From the NCBI GenBank assembly GCA_000424365.1, contig AUJT01000020.1:1-64000 (forward strand): a DNA stretch of 64,000 nt, in the 5' to 3' direction. This DNA comes from Lachnospiraceae bacterium NK4A144 (GTDB taxonomy: Bacteria > Bacillota > Clostridia > Lachnospirales > Lachnospiraceae). The notes beneath the pieces were generated by a model. It had not been told where the DNA came from. It saw only the letters and a program-made list of their open reading frames with translations, and made no database searches. The translations under genes and the position numbers were made by a program. Below are positions 51,675 through 59,965 of the stretch, piece by piece (positions within the stretch are counted from its first letter, which is position 1; each line of letters opens with the position of its first letter).

Positions 51675-52055
51675 ATGCTGCAATTTTACAGATGTATGAA
51701 GTGTGGAAACTTTGTTGTGTTTGTAGATGAGAAGAAAGCATGTACACCGAAATGTTGCGGTGATGACATGACTGAGCTTAAGGGCAATACCTCAGATGGC
51801 GCAACCGAGAAGCATGTTCCTGTTGTCAGTGTTGATGGTGACAAGGTTACAGTAAAGGTTGGAAGTGTTGATCATCCAATGCTCGAAGAACACTTCATAC
51901 AGTGGATAGTTTTAGAGACTACAAAGGGATTCCAGAAGAAGAACCTGAAGCCGGGAGAAAAGCCGGAAGCAACATTTGCACTTACAGATGGAGAAAAAGC
52001 CGTTGCAGCATATGAGTACTGCAATCTCCATGGTCTTTGGAAAGCGGAAATCTGA
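51675..52055 (+). CDS. dfx: Superoxide reductase (desulfoferrodoxin)
   Basis: A 126-residue two-iron superoxide reductase. Centre I ligands: Cys7 and Cys10 region (CMKCGN) and the Cys27-Cys28 pair (CTPKCCGD). Centre II motifs: EKHVPV, DHPMLEEHFIQWI and YCNLHGLW, with four histidines and one cysteine. It reduces superoxide to peroxide with electrons from rubredoxin. GGAGG lies upstream. It shares its centre II layout with the C-terminal half of the helix-turn-helix protein at 7101-7772. A strong terminator follows. Confidence 0.95.
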   Translation: MLQFYRCMKCGNFVVFVDEKKACTPKCCGDDMTELKGNTSDGATEKHVPVVSVDGDKVTVKVGSVDHPMLEEHFIQWIVLETTKGFQKKNLKPGEKPEATFALTDGEKAVAAYEYCNLHGLWKAEI

Positions 52056-52074
52056 ATTATCAAACAGCTATTAA

Positions 52075-52118
52075 AAACCTTATCGCGAGTGAAAAATCTT
52101 GCGATAAGGTTTTTTTTC
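52075..52118 (+). terminator. Terminator after superoxide reductase
   Basis: AAACCTTATCGC pairs with GCGATAAGGTTT, followed by eight T in total; near-perfect. Confidence 0.9.
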
Positions 52119-52186
52119 TCTTTATAATAGTCATTGAAGGGTATGTTTTGTCCGCGTTGTTCTATTATGATCTTTTCGGAAGACTG

Positions 52187-52387
52187 GTTACTGTTCACTC
52201 GCTTCCAGCTCGCTCACGTAACGGATTTTGCCAATTAAATCGCCTCCGGCGATGGGCAAAATCCAATGGCTTTTCATCTTTCTTGGTCGTAAACAGCTAA
52301 AGCATACACTCTCACTAAGCTCACATTCGTTCGCTAAGTGTTCGTAGCATCCGCAGCGTAGTGCTCCGTTTACGTGTGAACTGTTAC
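52187..52387 (+). repeat. Structured dispersed repeat, copy 2 (long form)
   Basis: About 200 bases bounded by GTTACTGTTCA and TGAACTGTTAC. The first 109 bases match copy 1 (33368-33512, opposite orientation) at 107 positions. Between the CGTAAAC and GTTTACG arms this copy carries about 60 extra bases. It fills most of the 382-base gap 52056-52437 together with the terminator at 52075. Confidence 0.85.
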
Positions 52388-52437
52388 GAAGACTGCTCTT
52401 TGGGTTTTAAGAAAATATGGTTATCTGAGGTTTATAC

Positions 52438-53073
52438 ATGAAGTTTTACGTTGATTTTGATGATTGTCTGTGTGAGACAGGCAGGGCATTTTCTGTTATT
52501 GCAGAAAGACTTTTCGGAAAGGTAGTTCCGTATGAGGAGATTCGATTTTTTAATCTTCAGGATTCGTTTGAACTAGACGACGAAGATTATGCAAAGATGA
52601 TGATAGAAGCGCATAGACCGGAAATCCTTTTATCGTACGAGGAGGCGCCGGGGGCATCTCGTGTCTTAAATGAATGGATAGATGAGGGTCATGAGGTATT
52701 TATCATAACAGGACGTCCTGCCGATTCCTATGAAGCATCCAGAAAATGGCTTGATGAGCATGGATTAGAAAGGGTTAAGCTTTATTGCCTCAATAAATAC
52801 GGCAGAGAGTTTTTTCTAACAAAGAATCCGACTTTGTCGGATTCTTTGCGCAAGCGAGGGGATTTCAATCTCGAACTTGACGATTATTACAAGATGGAGT
52901 TTGACTACGCGATCGAAGATTCGCCAATGGCATTCAAGTTCTTTGATCACTTACCGGACCTAAAGGTCATGGTATACGATCGTCCCTGGAATCGGGAATG
53001 TGAGTTGCCAAGTAGCAACTATTCACGTTGTATAGATTGGAATCAGATTAAAGAACTGATCAGTAGAGATTAG
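52438..53073 (+). CDS. 5'-nucleotidase-like HAD phosphatase with in-frame palindromic insertion
   Basis: A 211-residue HAD-family phosphatase resembling 5'(3')-deoxyribonucleotidases: nucleophile motif FYVDFDDCLCE, motif II IITGRP, and late acidic motif YAIEDSP. Between LNKYGREFF and LELDDYYKM it carries about a dozen residues (LTKNPTLSDSLRKRGDF) encoded largely by a 13-bp palindrome (52820-52848); I expect relatives to lack this stretch. The insertion keeps the frame and lies between motif II and the final acidic motif, probably in a surface loop. The start codon has GAGG upstream. No operon partner. Confidence 0.8.
   Translation: MKFYVDFDDCLCETGRAFSVIAERLFGKVVPYEEIRFFNLQDSFELDDEDYAKMMIEAHRPEILLSYEEAPGASRVLNEWIDEGHEVFIITGRPADSYEASRKWLDEHGLERVKLYCLNKYGREFFLTKNPTLSDSLRKRGDFNLELDDYYKMEFDYAIEDSPMAFKFFDHLPDLKVMVYDRPWNRECELPSSNYSRCIDWNQIKELISRD
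52820..52848. repeat. Palindromic insertion inside a coding region
   Basis: CAAAGAATCCGAC (52820-52832), loop TTT, GTCGGATTCTTTG (52836-52848): a perfect 13-bp stem within the nucleotidase gene. It encodes KNPTLSDSL in frame. Terminator-like sequences are rarely tolerated inside genes. Confidence 0.8.
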
Positions 53074-53174
53074 ATTGTAATCTTGTCTTAACGGTCAGAG
53101 ACTAAATGGTTCTTGATCGTTGTATATTGCCAGCATTCACATGATCTACATTCATAAATTCATAAGAAATAATT

Positions 53175-53219
53175 AAGAGAGCTTTTCTACTAAATTAAAG
53201 ATAGGAAAGCTCTTATTTT
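53175..53219 (+). terminator. Terminator after the nucleotidase gene
   Basis: GAGCTTTTCTA (53179-53189) pairs with TAGGAAAGCTC (53202-53212) including G-U pairs, with an AAGA/TCTT extension and ATTTTG tail. Confidence 0.7.
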
Positions 53220-53279
53220 GTTATACTTTTGTCTTGGCTGTTTGAAAATTAATACATTTAAATACAGGGGACAGAATAC

Positions 53280-53777
53280 ATGGAAATTGATATAGAAGGA
53301 GCCGTGAGAAAGTACGGAGACATGGTTTTGCGGCTCGCGTATGTAAATACGAAAAATATGACGGAAGCAGAAGATATTTTTCAGGAAGTTTTTTTGAAAC
53401 TTTTTCGCTATCAAAACAGTATTGATTGTGAAGAGCACTTAAAGTCATGGCTAATAAGAGTGACGATCAATCAATGTCATGATTACACCGCATCGCCCTG
53501 GCACAAATTAACAAGGGCATTTGGTGAATCTGAGGAAGTGAGGGATGTTCAGGCGGAAAAAGAATTTGAAGAAGACGGATCTGAATCGTATGTTACAAAA
53601 GCGGTCATGCACCTGCCATTGAAATACAGGCAGGTGGTGCATCTTTTCTATTATGAAGAATATTCTATTAAAGAAATATCGGAAATGCTCAGAGAAAATG
53701 AGGCTACGATAAAAACAAAACTCCGACGGGGAAGAAAGATGTTAGAGGAACGTCTGGAAGGGAGGATAGCAAGATGA
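53280..53777 (+). CDS. ECF-type RNA polymerase sigma factor
   Basis: A 165-residue group 4 sigma factor: sigma-2 region (residues 5-70, with AEDIFQEVFLKLFRY and HLKSWLIRVTINQCHDY) and sigma-4 region (about 105-160, LPLKYRQVVHLFYYEEYSIKEISEMLRENEATIKTKLRRGRKML). It overlaps the anti-sigma gene by 4 bases (ATGA). The two lipoprotein genes further right have matching promoter-like boxes, so they are probable targets. Its own promoter does not show the same boxes. A GGGG motif lies near the ATG. Confidence 0.92.
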   Translation: MEIDIEGAVRKYGDMVLRLAYVNTKNMTEAEDIFQEVFLKLFRYQNSIDCEEHLKSWLIRVTINQCHDYTASPWHKLTRAFGESEEVRDVQAEKEFEEDGSESYVTKAVMHLPLKYRQVVHLFYYEEYSIKEISEMLRENEATIKTKLRRGRKMLEERLEGRIAR

Positions 53778-54427
53778 TGAATGAATATAAAGATGACATA
53801 AATAAAATACATGCTTCAGAAGAACTTATAAATAAAACACTGAAAAAGATCGAACAGGAAAAGAGAAATCCTAAGAAACCGGAAAAGACAGGTAAGGCAA
53901 AGATCATTAGATTTGTAGCACCGGTCATAGCTGCAGCAGCGGCAGTATTTATCTTTACAAATATAAATATGATGGATAGCAGTAACCTTAATGTAAATAA
54001 TGTTGACCAGATACAGGTCAGAACAACAGACATGTCGGGACTGTTTTCGCCCGTAGATGAAGAATCAGAGACCATGACGGAAGAGGAATTTAACAAATAT
54101 GTAGGATTTGACTGTACAAAACTTTTCACGTCGGCAGATTTTGACAAGTCAGTCATATCGGGAGAAAAAGGCACTTTTTATTACGAGAACGGAGATACTG
54201 TGATCGTAATGAGACTATCAAAGTCGGAAGATCTCGTGCCGGAAGACATGAAAGAACTAAAAACAAGTGACGTTAGTGATCACGAAGTGGTTATTGCAAA
54301 AGATGATATGAATTACCATGTATCGGGCGAGGTAAAGGGAGTGAAATTTTTCATGACTACAAACTGTAGTGACACAAAGGAATTAACAAGATTTTTGAGG
54401 GAACTATACAGGGTAGTTAAGGGATAA
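53774..54427 (+). CDS. Membrane anti-sigma factor
   Basis: A 217-residue single-pass membrane protein: cytoplasmic N-terminal 50 residues (NKIHASEELINKTLKKIEQEKR, a pattern seen in anti-sigma factors paired with ECF sigmas), a helix around residues 52-68 (APVIAAAAAVFIFTN), and an extracellular domain of about 150 residues. No zinc motif (HxxxCxxC) is present, so it belongs to the non-zinc type. It is coupled to the sigma gene by ATGA overlap. The outer domain probably senses an envelope or secretion signal; the ligand is unknown. Confidence 0.8.
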   Translation: MMNEYKDDINKIHASEELINKTLKKIEQEKRNPKKPEKTGKAKIIRFVAPVIAAAAAVFIFTNINMMDSSNLNVNNVDQIQVRTTDMSGLFSPVDEESETMTEEEFNKYVGFDCTKLFTSADFDKSVISGEKGTFYYENGDTVIVMRLSKSEDLVPEDMKELKTSDVSDHEVVIAKDDMNYHVSGEVKGVKFFMTTNCSDTKELTRFLRELYRVVKG

Positions 54428-54457
54428 ACAAAATTAATTTCAAAAAATTTGAAAAAA

Positions 54458-54491
54458 ATGAAACCTTTTAAGTCCCAAATCAGTATTAAGG
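54458..54491 (+). promoter_or_regulatory. ECF-type promoter before the C11 protease gene
   Basis: TGAAAC (54458-54463), 17 bases, AGTATTAAGGG (54481-54491). The same two boxes at the same spacing stand before the next lipoprotein gene (56624-56657). TGAAAC is the classical -35 core of ECF sigma factors. Confidence 0.65.
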
Positions 54492-54556
54492 GCAGAAGGG
54501 AACAAAATCCTTAATAAAACAAAAAAATATGGGGACAATGAAAGGAGCATAAAAAG

Positions 54557-56581
54557 ATGAAAAGAAGGATAGTAATAGCGGCACTTGCGGCATCGATGGT
54601 TTTCTCGATGACAGGATGCGGAGCGCTCAGAGCAGCCTATATGATCGGTTCAGCGATTCATGAATCATCAAAAGAGAGTGATGCCGGATTGAAGAGTGAT
54701 AAAAAGGAAAAATGGGAAAATGACTCTCACGGAAAAGCAGACAAGGTAAAAGAAACACTGATGGTTTACATGGTAGGCTCGGATCTTGAGTCTCAGATAG
54801 GTGCAGCAACCCACGACCTTCAGGAAATGGCGATAAGCGGATATGATCCGGATGAGATGAATGTTGTTGTATGTGCCGGAGGCGCAAATAAGTGGTGGAA
54901 CACCTCTGTAGACGGAGACGGTCTTTCAATGTACATCATGGAAGATGAGGATATTAAACCGGTCTATGATTTTGAAAATGACAATATGGCTGATTCCGAT
55001 ACGCTTCAGGTATTTATAAACGAAGCAAAGGCAGAATATCCTGCAGACAACTATTCGTTGCTTTTGTGGAATCACGGAGGCGGAGCAGTTATGGGTTACG
55101 GAGTTGATGAGACTCATGACAATCAGATGCTTTCAGTGTCACAGCTTGGAGATGCGATAAATAGTTCTGATGTGTGCGATGACGGCAAGTTTGAGTGGAT
55201 TGGATTTGATGCCTGCATGATGGGAATGGTTGAAGTCGCAAACGAGCTGAAAGACAGTGCGAATTACATGATCGCATCCGAGGAAGTCGAAGCTCAGGAC
55301 GGTTGGGATTACAGCGCACTGGGAGAGATTACCGATAAGGACGCATTTGCGGGAGATGAAGCAGGAGAAATCATCACAGAGGCATTTGGCAGATACTATG
55401 ATGACAATTATAAGTATGTGCCGGATTACACACTTGCCTGCATAGATATGTCAAAGGTTTCTGATGTGACCGATGCGATAACCGATTTTGCAAAGAAGGC
55501 AGATGGAGCACTTGGGAACGGCGATTATTCAAAGATCGCAAGGGCAAGAGATAATGCAAAAGCATTTGGAAATTCTGCAAACGCAAGTATGTTTGACTAT
55601 ATCGATCTCGGAAGTTTTTCACGACAGATCGAGGATATTTATCCGGATGAAGCGGAAGCTATAGAGGATGCACTCGATGAATGTGTGGTCCATAACGTAA
55701 CGAATATCAAGAGATCAAGTGGCATCTCTGTCTATTTCCCGTATGACAACGTGGAATCCATGGACAAGATGGTAAAGTCCTATGATGAAGAAAAGTATAA
55801 CGAAGATTATCTGTCATTTATCCATAACTTTACTACGAGACTTCGCGGTGACAGTCTCACAGACTGGAATGTTGCGAAGTCCGAACCTGTAAAAGCACAG
55901 GACAGCGATACAGGCTATTCTGTTCAGCTTTCTGAAAAAGAAACAGAGAATTTCTCAAAGGCCTACACATCTGTCTGGGAAAAAGATCCGGATGATGAAA
56001 AAGGTGAGAGCTATATGTTCTGGCTTGATAGTTCAAATACGACACTTGATAAAGACGGAAAACTGAGCACTGATTTTGACGGACGTATTTTCTTTTTAAC
56101 CGATGGCAGCGGCAAGAAAACTCCTATCTATGCGACGCAGATAGAATCTACTGAGGACTATTCCGAGTATGTGACTATCGTTATGAAGGGGGATCTCGAT
56201 GATCCGGATATTCATAATGTGGATGTTCATATCAGAGTAGATAAAGATCATCCTAATGGCGTGATCACAGGAATATACAGAAGCATGAAAGGTGGAGATC
56301 TGAGCTATCCTGACAAAAAAGTAGAGGAATTAAAAGAAGGAGATTTTATCACCATTTCACGATTTGCCCGAAAGATAAAGTTTGACGATAACGGAAAGGT
56401 TCAACCTTTTGATACCTGGGAAACTTCGTCATTCATAAGCGACCAGTTTGAGATAAAGGGAGATCTGGGTGTCAGCTTTGAAAAGCCGGAAGAAAGCCAT
56501 GATTATCTCGGACTCTTTAATATCCGCGATACTCAGGGAAAGAGTCATTATACAAACTATATAGATATCCATGTGGACTAA
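54557..56581 (+). CDS. Clostripain-related (C11) cysteine protease lipoprotein
   Basis: A 674-residue secreted lipoprotein. Signal peptide MKRRIVIAALAASMVFSM, lipobox MTGC, a charged linker, then a C11 domain: TLMVYMVGSDLES, catalytic histidine in LLLWNHGGGA (about residue 172) and catalytic cysteine in GFDACMMG (about 219), followed by a C-terminal extension of about 250 residues of beta character. Family enzymes cleave after arginine or lysine and may need self-processing. AAAGGAGC precedes the ATG. It is the first gene behind the sigma/anti-sigma pair and has an ECF-type promoter. Confidence 0.9.
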   Translation: MKRRIVIAALAASMVFSMTGCGALRAAYMIGSAIHESSKESDAGLKSDKKEKWENDSHGKADKVKETLMVYMVGSDLESQIGAATHDLQEMAISGYDPDEMNVVVCAGGANKWWNTSVDGDGLSMYIMEDEDIKPVYDFENDNMADSDTLQVFINEAKAEYPADNYSLLLWNHGGGAVMGYGVDETHDNQMLSVSQLGDAINSSDVCDDGKFEWIGFDACMMGMVEVANELKDSANYMIASEEVEAQDGWDYSALGEITDKDAFAGDEAGEIITEAFGRYYDDNYKYVPDYTLACIDMSKVSDVTDAITDFAKKADGALGNGDYSKIARARDNAKAFGNSANASMFDYIDLGSFSRQIEDIYPDEAEAIEDALDECVVHNVTNIKRSSGISVYFPYDNVESMDKMVKSYDEEKYNEDYLSFIHNFTTRLRGDSLTDWNVAKSEPVKAQDSDTGYSVQLSEKETENFSKAYTSVWEKDPDDEKGESYMFWLDSSNTTLDKDGKLSTDFDGRIFFLTDGSGKKTPIYATQIESTEDYSEYVTIVMKGDLDDPDIHNVDVHIRVDKDHPNGVITGIYRSMKGGDLSYPDKKVEELKEGDFITISRFARKIKFDDNGKVQPFDTWETSSFISDQFEIKGDLGVSFEKPEESHDYLGLFNIRDTQGKSHYTNYIDIHVD

Positions 56582-56623
56582 AAATTTCTTTTTTGAAAAA
56601 AATTTGATAATTTTCAAAAGTTT

Positions 56624-56657
56624 TGAAACTTTTTTTGAATCTGAGGAGTATTAAGGG
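56624..56657 (+). promoter_or_regulatory. ECF-type promoter before the repeat-domain lipoprotein gene
   Basis: TGAAAC (56624-56629), 17 bases, AGTATTAAGGG (56647-56657): same boxes and spacing as at 54458-54491, while the sequence between differs. Confidence 0.65.
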
Positions 56658-56707
56658 TAAGAAACAAAAAATAATCATAAAAAACAGTTATTTTGGAGGA
56701 GATTAAA

Positions 56708-58066
56708 ATGATCAAGAGAAGCCTTTTAACAGTAGCACTTACACTTATCGTAGCAATGAGTTCAACAGCATGCTCCGGCATTTCAAGTCAGGCAGCCAAG
56801 GCAGAAGATTTTAAGAGCCTTTTTGATGTTGATTCATCTGATGATGACAGAAAAGCGAAGGATGATGATGACGATCGAGAGGATGACGATAAAAAAGATC
56901 GTGATGATGACGAGGAAGAAGAGGAGAAGGAAGATAAAGAAGATAAGGACGATAAGGAAGACAAAGATGACAAGGAGGATAAAGACGATAAAGACAATAA
57001 AGATGACGAGGAAGACGATGAGGATTCATCAGGCTTAAGCGAAAAAGAGATAAAGAAAAAGCTCGGTGATAGCGTCGACACTTGCAAAGTAGGTATAGAG
57101 GATGCCGTTTATGAGCTTCCGGCAAAGGTTTCTGAGTTTGAAAAGAACGGTTGGGAGATTGACGAGGCAAATTCCAATGAGTTCCTGGACGCAGAGAGAC
57201 TTGGACATCTGATCCTGCAGAAAGGTTCAAAGTATCTGTATCTCGGTGTAGAGAATTTTGATGATTATACCATTGAGGCAGCGGATGCAGCGGTAACAAG
57301 TATAGCTGTTCAGGATGATTTTGGTACAGAGATGTATCTTGCAGGCGGACTCAAGAGTTCTATGAAACATGACGAGATCAAGGATACCGTAGAAGACCTT
57401 GATGATGTATTTGAATATGACGAGGATTCATATTACAACAAGTTCACCTTTAAGGGAAAAGAAAGCCAGATTTTTATTGAGACCTTTACTAAAAACGATA
57501 AGATCCACACAATGGAGCTTTACGCTAATATCACAGATAAAAGTGATTATGAGGGTGCTCCGAAGGCAGATATAGACACAGATGAAGATGCGGATGCAGA
57601 TGTAGATTATTCCGCACCGAGTAAGATCTCAGGAGTTTCTGATTTTGAGACAGATGGCAATGTATATTCTCTCGGTGCACCTGTAAGCGCGTTCCTTGAA
57701 AATGGATGGGAGCTTGAGGAAGGTGTAAATACAGATAATCAGATAAGCGCAGGAAAATCAGGCGGTGCGATCCTCGTAAAGGATGATATGAGAGTGCAGC
57801 TTCATGTTAATAACGAAGGTAACAGCACGATAAGCGTTAAAAATGCTACTGTGGAGTCGTTTAGAACAGTAGACAATGGCGATTTTGAGATCATCGGAGG
57901 CGTTAAGGACGGGGATAAGGTTTCTGATGTTAAGGATGCTCTCGATGAACAGGGAATAGATTATGATGAAGAGGATAACTATGTAAGTTTCCGTGAAGAT
58001 GGGGTTTATGTGTTTATTGCGCTTAAAGACGGCAAAACAACAAATGTTACCATTGATGCAAATTAA
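56708..58066 (+). CDS. Lipoprotein with acidic linker and duplicated domain
   Basis: A 452-residue secreted lipoprotein. Signal peptide with lipobox-like STAC, then about 60 residues made almost only of Asp, Glu and Lys (56840-57030), then two similar domains of about 130 residues: the first around VYELPAKVSEFEKNGWEID, the second around VYSLGAPVSAFLENGWELE. Each ends in a strand-rich part with the aspartate-rich turns. Start ATG 56708 follows TTGGAGGAG. It shares its promoter type with the C11 protease gene, so the two are likely co-regulated. No named family is recognised. Confidence 0.82.
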   Translation: MIKRSLLTVALTLIVAMSSTACSGISSQAAKAEDFKSLFDVDSSDDDRKAKDDDDDREDDDKKDRDDDEEEEEKEDKEDKDDKEDKDDKEDKDDKDNKDDEEDDEDSSGLSEKEIKKKLGDSVDTCKVGIEDAVYELPAKVSEFEKNGWEIDEANSNEFLDAERLGHLILQKGSKYLYLGVENFDDYTIEAADAAVTSIAVQDDFGTEMYLAGGLKSSMKHDEIKDTVEDLDDVFEYDEDSYYNKFTFKGKESQIFIETFTKNDKIHTMELYANITDKSDYEGAPKADIDTDEDADADVDYSAPSKISGVSDFETDGNVYSLGAPVSAFLENGWELEEGVNTDNQISAGKSGGAILVKDDMRVQLHVNNEGNSTISVKNATVESFRTVDNGDFEIIGGVKDGDKVSDVKDALDEQGIDYDEEDNYVSFREDGVYVFIALKDGKTTNVTIDAN

Positions 58067-58090
58067 AAATATAGCATAACAATACAACTG

Positions 58091-58137
58091 TCATCTATTA
58101 CGGGTGTTAAAGAACGTCCGTAATAGATGATTTTTTT
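58091..58137 (+). terminator. Terminator after the repeat-domain lipoprotein gene
   Basis: TCATCTATTACGG (58091-58103) pairs perfectly with CCGTAATAGATGA (58118-58130), followed by seven T. Confidence 0.9.
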
Positions 58138-58172
58138 ATGCCGCTTTTTTCATAATCTGTTATCATGTCATT

Positions 58173-58712
58173 ATGTCTGATTTAAGAAAATACGAAAAAT
58201 TTTATGCATTCATCACTTCCGGTATCAGGAAGCATCCATCGGGGCGTGCGGTCATAAATATCCTTGATAAATTTTTTACACGGATCATTTTTATTATATA
58301 TCCGCTGCTCATTTTATATGTTTTTTTGCAACCGTTATATAATGGAGATGGAATTGTAACGGGTGTGATGAAAATACTCCCGATAATTCTTATTCCCGGA
58401 GTAAGCTTCCTCATATTGAGTACTGTTCGTTACTGTATCAGTAGGAAGCGGCCATATGAAGAATATGACCTTGATCCGTTGATCCACAAAGATAAGAAAG
58501 GACGATCAATGCCGAGCCGACATGTCTTTTCGTCAGCGGTGATTTCGATGTGCGCGCTTTATATTTGTGTCCCTTTGGGGATTTTTTGCCTGCTTATAAC
58601 TATCGGAGCTGCTTTCATCAGAGTATTGGGTGGGGTACATTATCCCAGTGACGTTATAGTTGGTTTTGCAGTGGGCATTATTTCTGGATGTTTACTGTAT
58701 ATCATCATTTGA
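58173..58712 (+). CDS. PAP2-family membrane phosphatase
   Basis: A 179-residue membrane phosphatase of the PAP2 superfamily (undecaprenyl-diphosphate or phosphatidate/phosphatidylglycerophosphate phosphatases). The three signature motifs are present: KRPYEEYD (motif 1), PSRH (motif 2) and RVLGGVHYPSD (motif 3), with five predicted helices. The likely job is lipid-carrier recycling for cell-wall synthesis; the exact substrate cannot be read from the sequence. No good ribosome binding site precedes the ATG. It lies right after the terminator of the lipoprotein gene. Confidence 0.85.
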   Translation: MSDLRKYEKFYAFITSGIRKHPSGRAVINILDKFFTRIIFIIYPLLILYVFLQPLYNGDGIVTGVMKILPIILIPGVSFLILSTVRYCISRKRPYEEYDLDPLIHKDKKGRSMPSRHVFSSAVISMCALYICVPLGIFCLLITIGAAFIRVLGGVHYPSDVIVGFAVGIISGCLLYIII

Positions 58713-58766
58713 CATAGAATAAAGAGTATTTTAAACTTTGATTGTATAATTAAAGAAACAATAGTG

Positions 58767-58825
58767 ATTACAGTTTGTAAGTAAACGTAACATTTATTGC
58801 GGAGTTTGCAATCAAGAACGCTGAA
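58767..58825 (+). repeat. Structured dispersed repeat, degenerate copy 3
   Basis: Over 59 bases this matches one end of copy 1 (from 33368) at roughly three quarters of positions, including GTAAACG, CATTTA, TGCGGAG and CAAGAACG. The TTTTGCC stem and the far end are missing. It lies 36 bases before the next gene. Confidence 0.65.
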
Positions 58826-58860
58826 TAGTGATCAATAGTGGCTAGAGGAGCATGTAGAGA

Positions 58861-59955
58861 GTGGCAAAGATAAAAGTTGGAACAACTCTTGAAATCGAGG
58901 GGTTAAAGTGTCAGGTAATTGGCTTTATAGTATATAGAAATCCAAAAGATGGCAATAAAAAATGGACAGAGTATCGGCTGAAAACTAAAAAAGGCGAAAA
59001 ATGGTTTAGTGCAGATGACATCTACAGAGAGTATTCGATATCGGCACCTTCAAGGATAAAAAGTAATCGCATAGGCCCGGAATGGCACAAAGTAGATGAG
59101 GGAACACAGGTAGTAGTCCGGGCTGAAGGTGATGTGGATGTTGATCCGGGTGAAAGCGCAGAGTTTGCAGAATTTGAAGACAGTACAGAAGAAAAAACGC
59201 TTTCTCTGGAAATTTGGTCCGATGGTACGGAGGTATCGGAAGGGCATTATATTGAACCGAAGGATATACGTGTAACAGGCTATGAGAAAATCAAGTCAAA
59301 AGAGGGCCCCTCAGGTATTTGGGCGATATCTATCTGGGCGGCGTTTATTTTTATAGGTGTGTTGGGTGAGATCCTGTCAGGTATGCCGTCTAATAAGAAA
59401 ATAGCTTCATATCTGTCAAAAAGCACTGAGTATGAATATGTCACATCAATTACCGGAAGCGAGAAACAAAAGGCGGATGTTTACGAATATAAAGGTACCG
59501 GAGCATTAACAGAAGATGTAGCGAAGAATATAATAGACGGTGTTGAAGGAAATACCCAGATGATAACCGAGAGCTCGGATGATTCCTCGATCACCATACA
59601 GACCAAAAAGGAGTACTGCCTCGTATATGTGCCTGAAGAAAGGGACATAGATGGTGATGGGATAGATGATGTTTTGGTCCAGATTTCAAATAGAAAGTAT
59701 AATTATACTTCAGATAACACTCCGTACCATGCAAGCCATATAACATCGAGCTGGTACAGAAGCTCTTATTACAGCGGAGCATTTTCACAGGATTCGTCAA
59801 CGTGGAAACATACTCCGTCAGCATATGAAATGTACAGTGGACCGACAGTACACGATATGGGAAACGGTTATCTGGATACCTATTCCGGCAGTGTGCGTCA
59901 GGCAAGTATAGATGCCAGACAGTCAGATTCCGGCGGTATAAGCAGCGGAAAATAA
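58861..59955 (+). CDS. Uncharacterised protein with DUF4178-like N-terminus and one membrane helix
   Basis: A 364-residue protein starting at GTG 58861, with AGAGGAG ten bases upstream. Residues 5-150 resemble DUF4178-type domains (GTTLEIEGLKCQVIGFIVYR, WTEYRLKTKKGEKWFS). A helix follows (about 158-178, GIWAISIWAAFIFIGVLGEIL), then an outer or lumenal domain of about 185 residues rich in Tyr and Ser with a calcium-loop-like DIDGDGIDD. It resembles the pairing of DUF4178 with membrane or phage-shock-type genes, but I do not recognise a close relative. A zinc-ribbon gene follows after 10 bases, probably in one operon. Confidence 0.6.
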   Translation: MAKIKVGTTLEIEGLKCQVIGFIVYRNPKDGNKKWTEYRLKTKKGEKWFSADDIYREYSISAPSRIKSNRIGPEWHKVDEGTQVVVRAEGDVDVDPGESAEFAEFEDSTEEKTLSLEIWSDGTEVSEGHYIEPKDIRVTGYEKIKSKEGPSGIWAISIWAAFIFIGVLGEILSGMPSNKKIASYLSKSTEYEYVTSITGSEKQKADVYEYKGTGALTEDVAKNIIDGVEGNTQMITESSDDSSITIQTKKEYCLVYVPEERDIDGDGIDDVLVQISNRKYNYTSDNTPYHASHITSSWYRSSYYSGAFSQDSSTWKHTPSAYEMYSGPTVHDMGNGYLDTYSGSVRQASIDARQSDSGGISSGK

Positions 59956-59965
59956 GAGGAGATAA

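Noticed and set aside
52037-52300. Open frame of 87 codons containing LPARSRNGFCQLNRLRRW, repeated on the other strand at 33369-33575
   Set aside because: It is the chance translation of the structured repeat; it begins inside the superoxide reductase gene, has no ribosome binding site, and changes with repeat structure.
56788-57299. Long serine/leucine-rich antisense frames opposite the acidic linker
   Set aside because: Low-complexity Asp/Glu/Lys codons give open antisense frames automatically.
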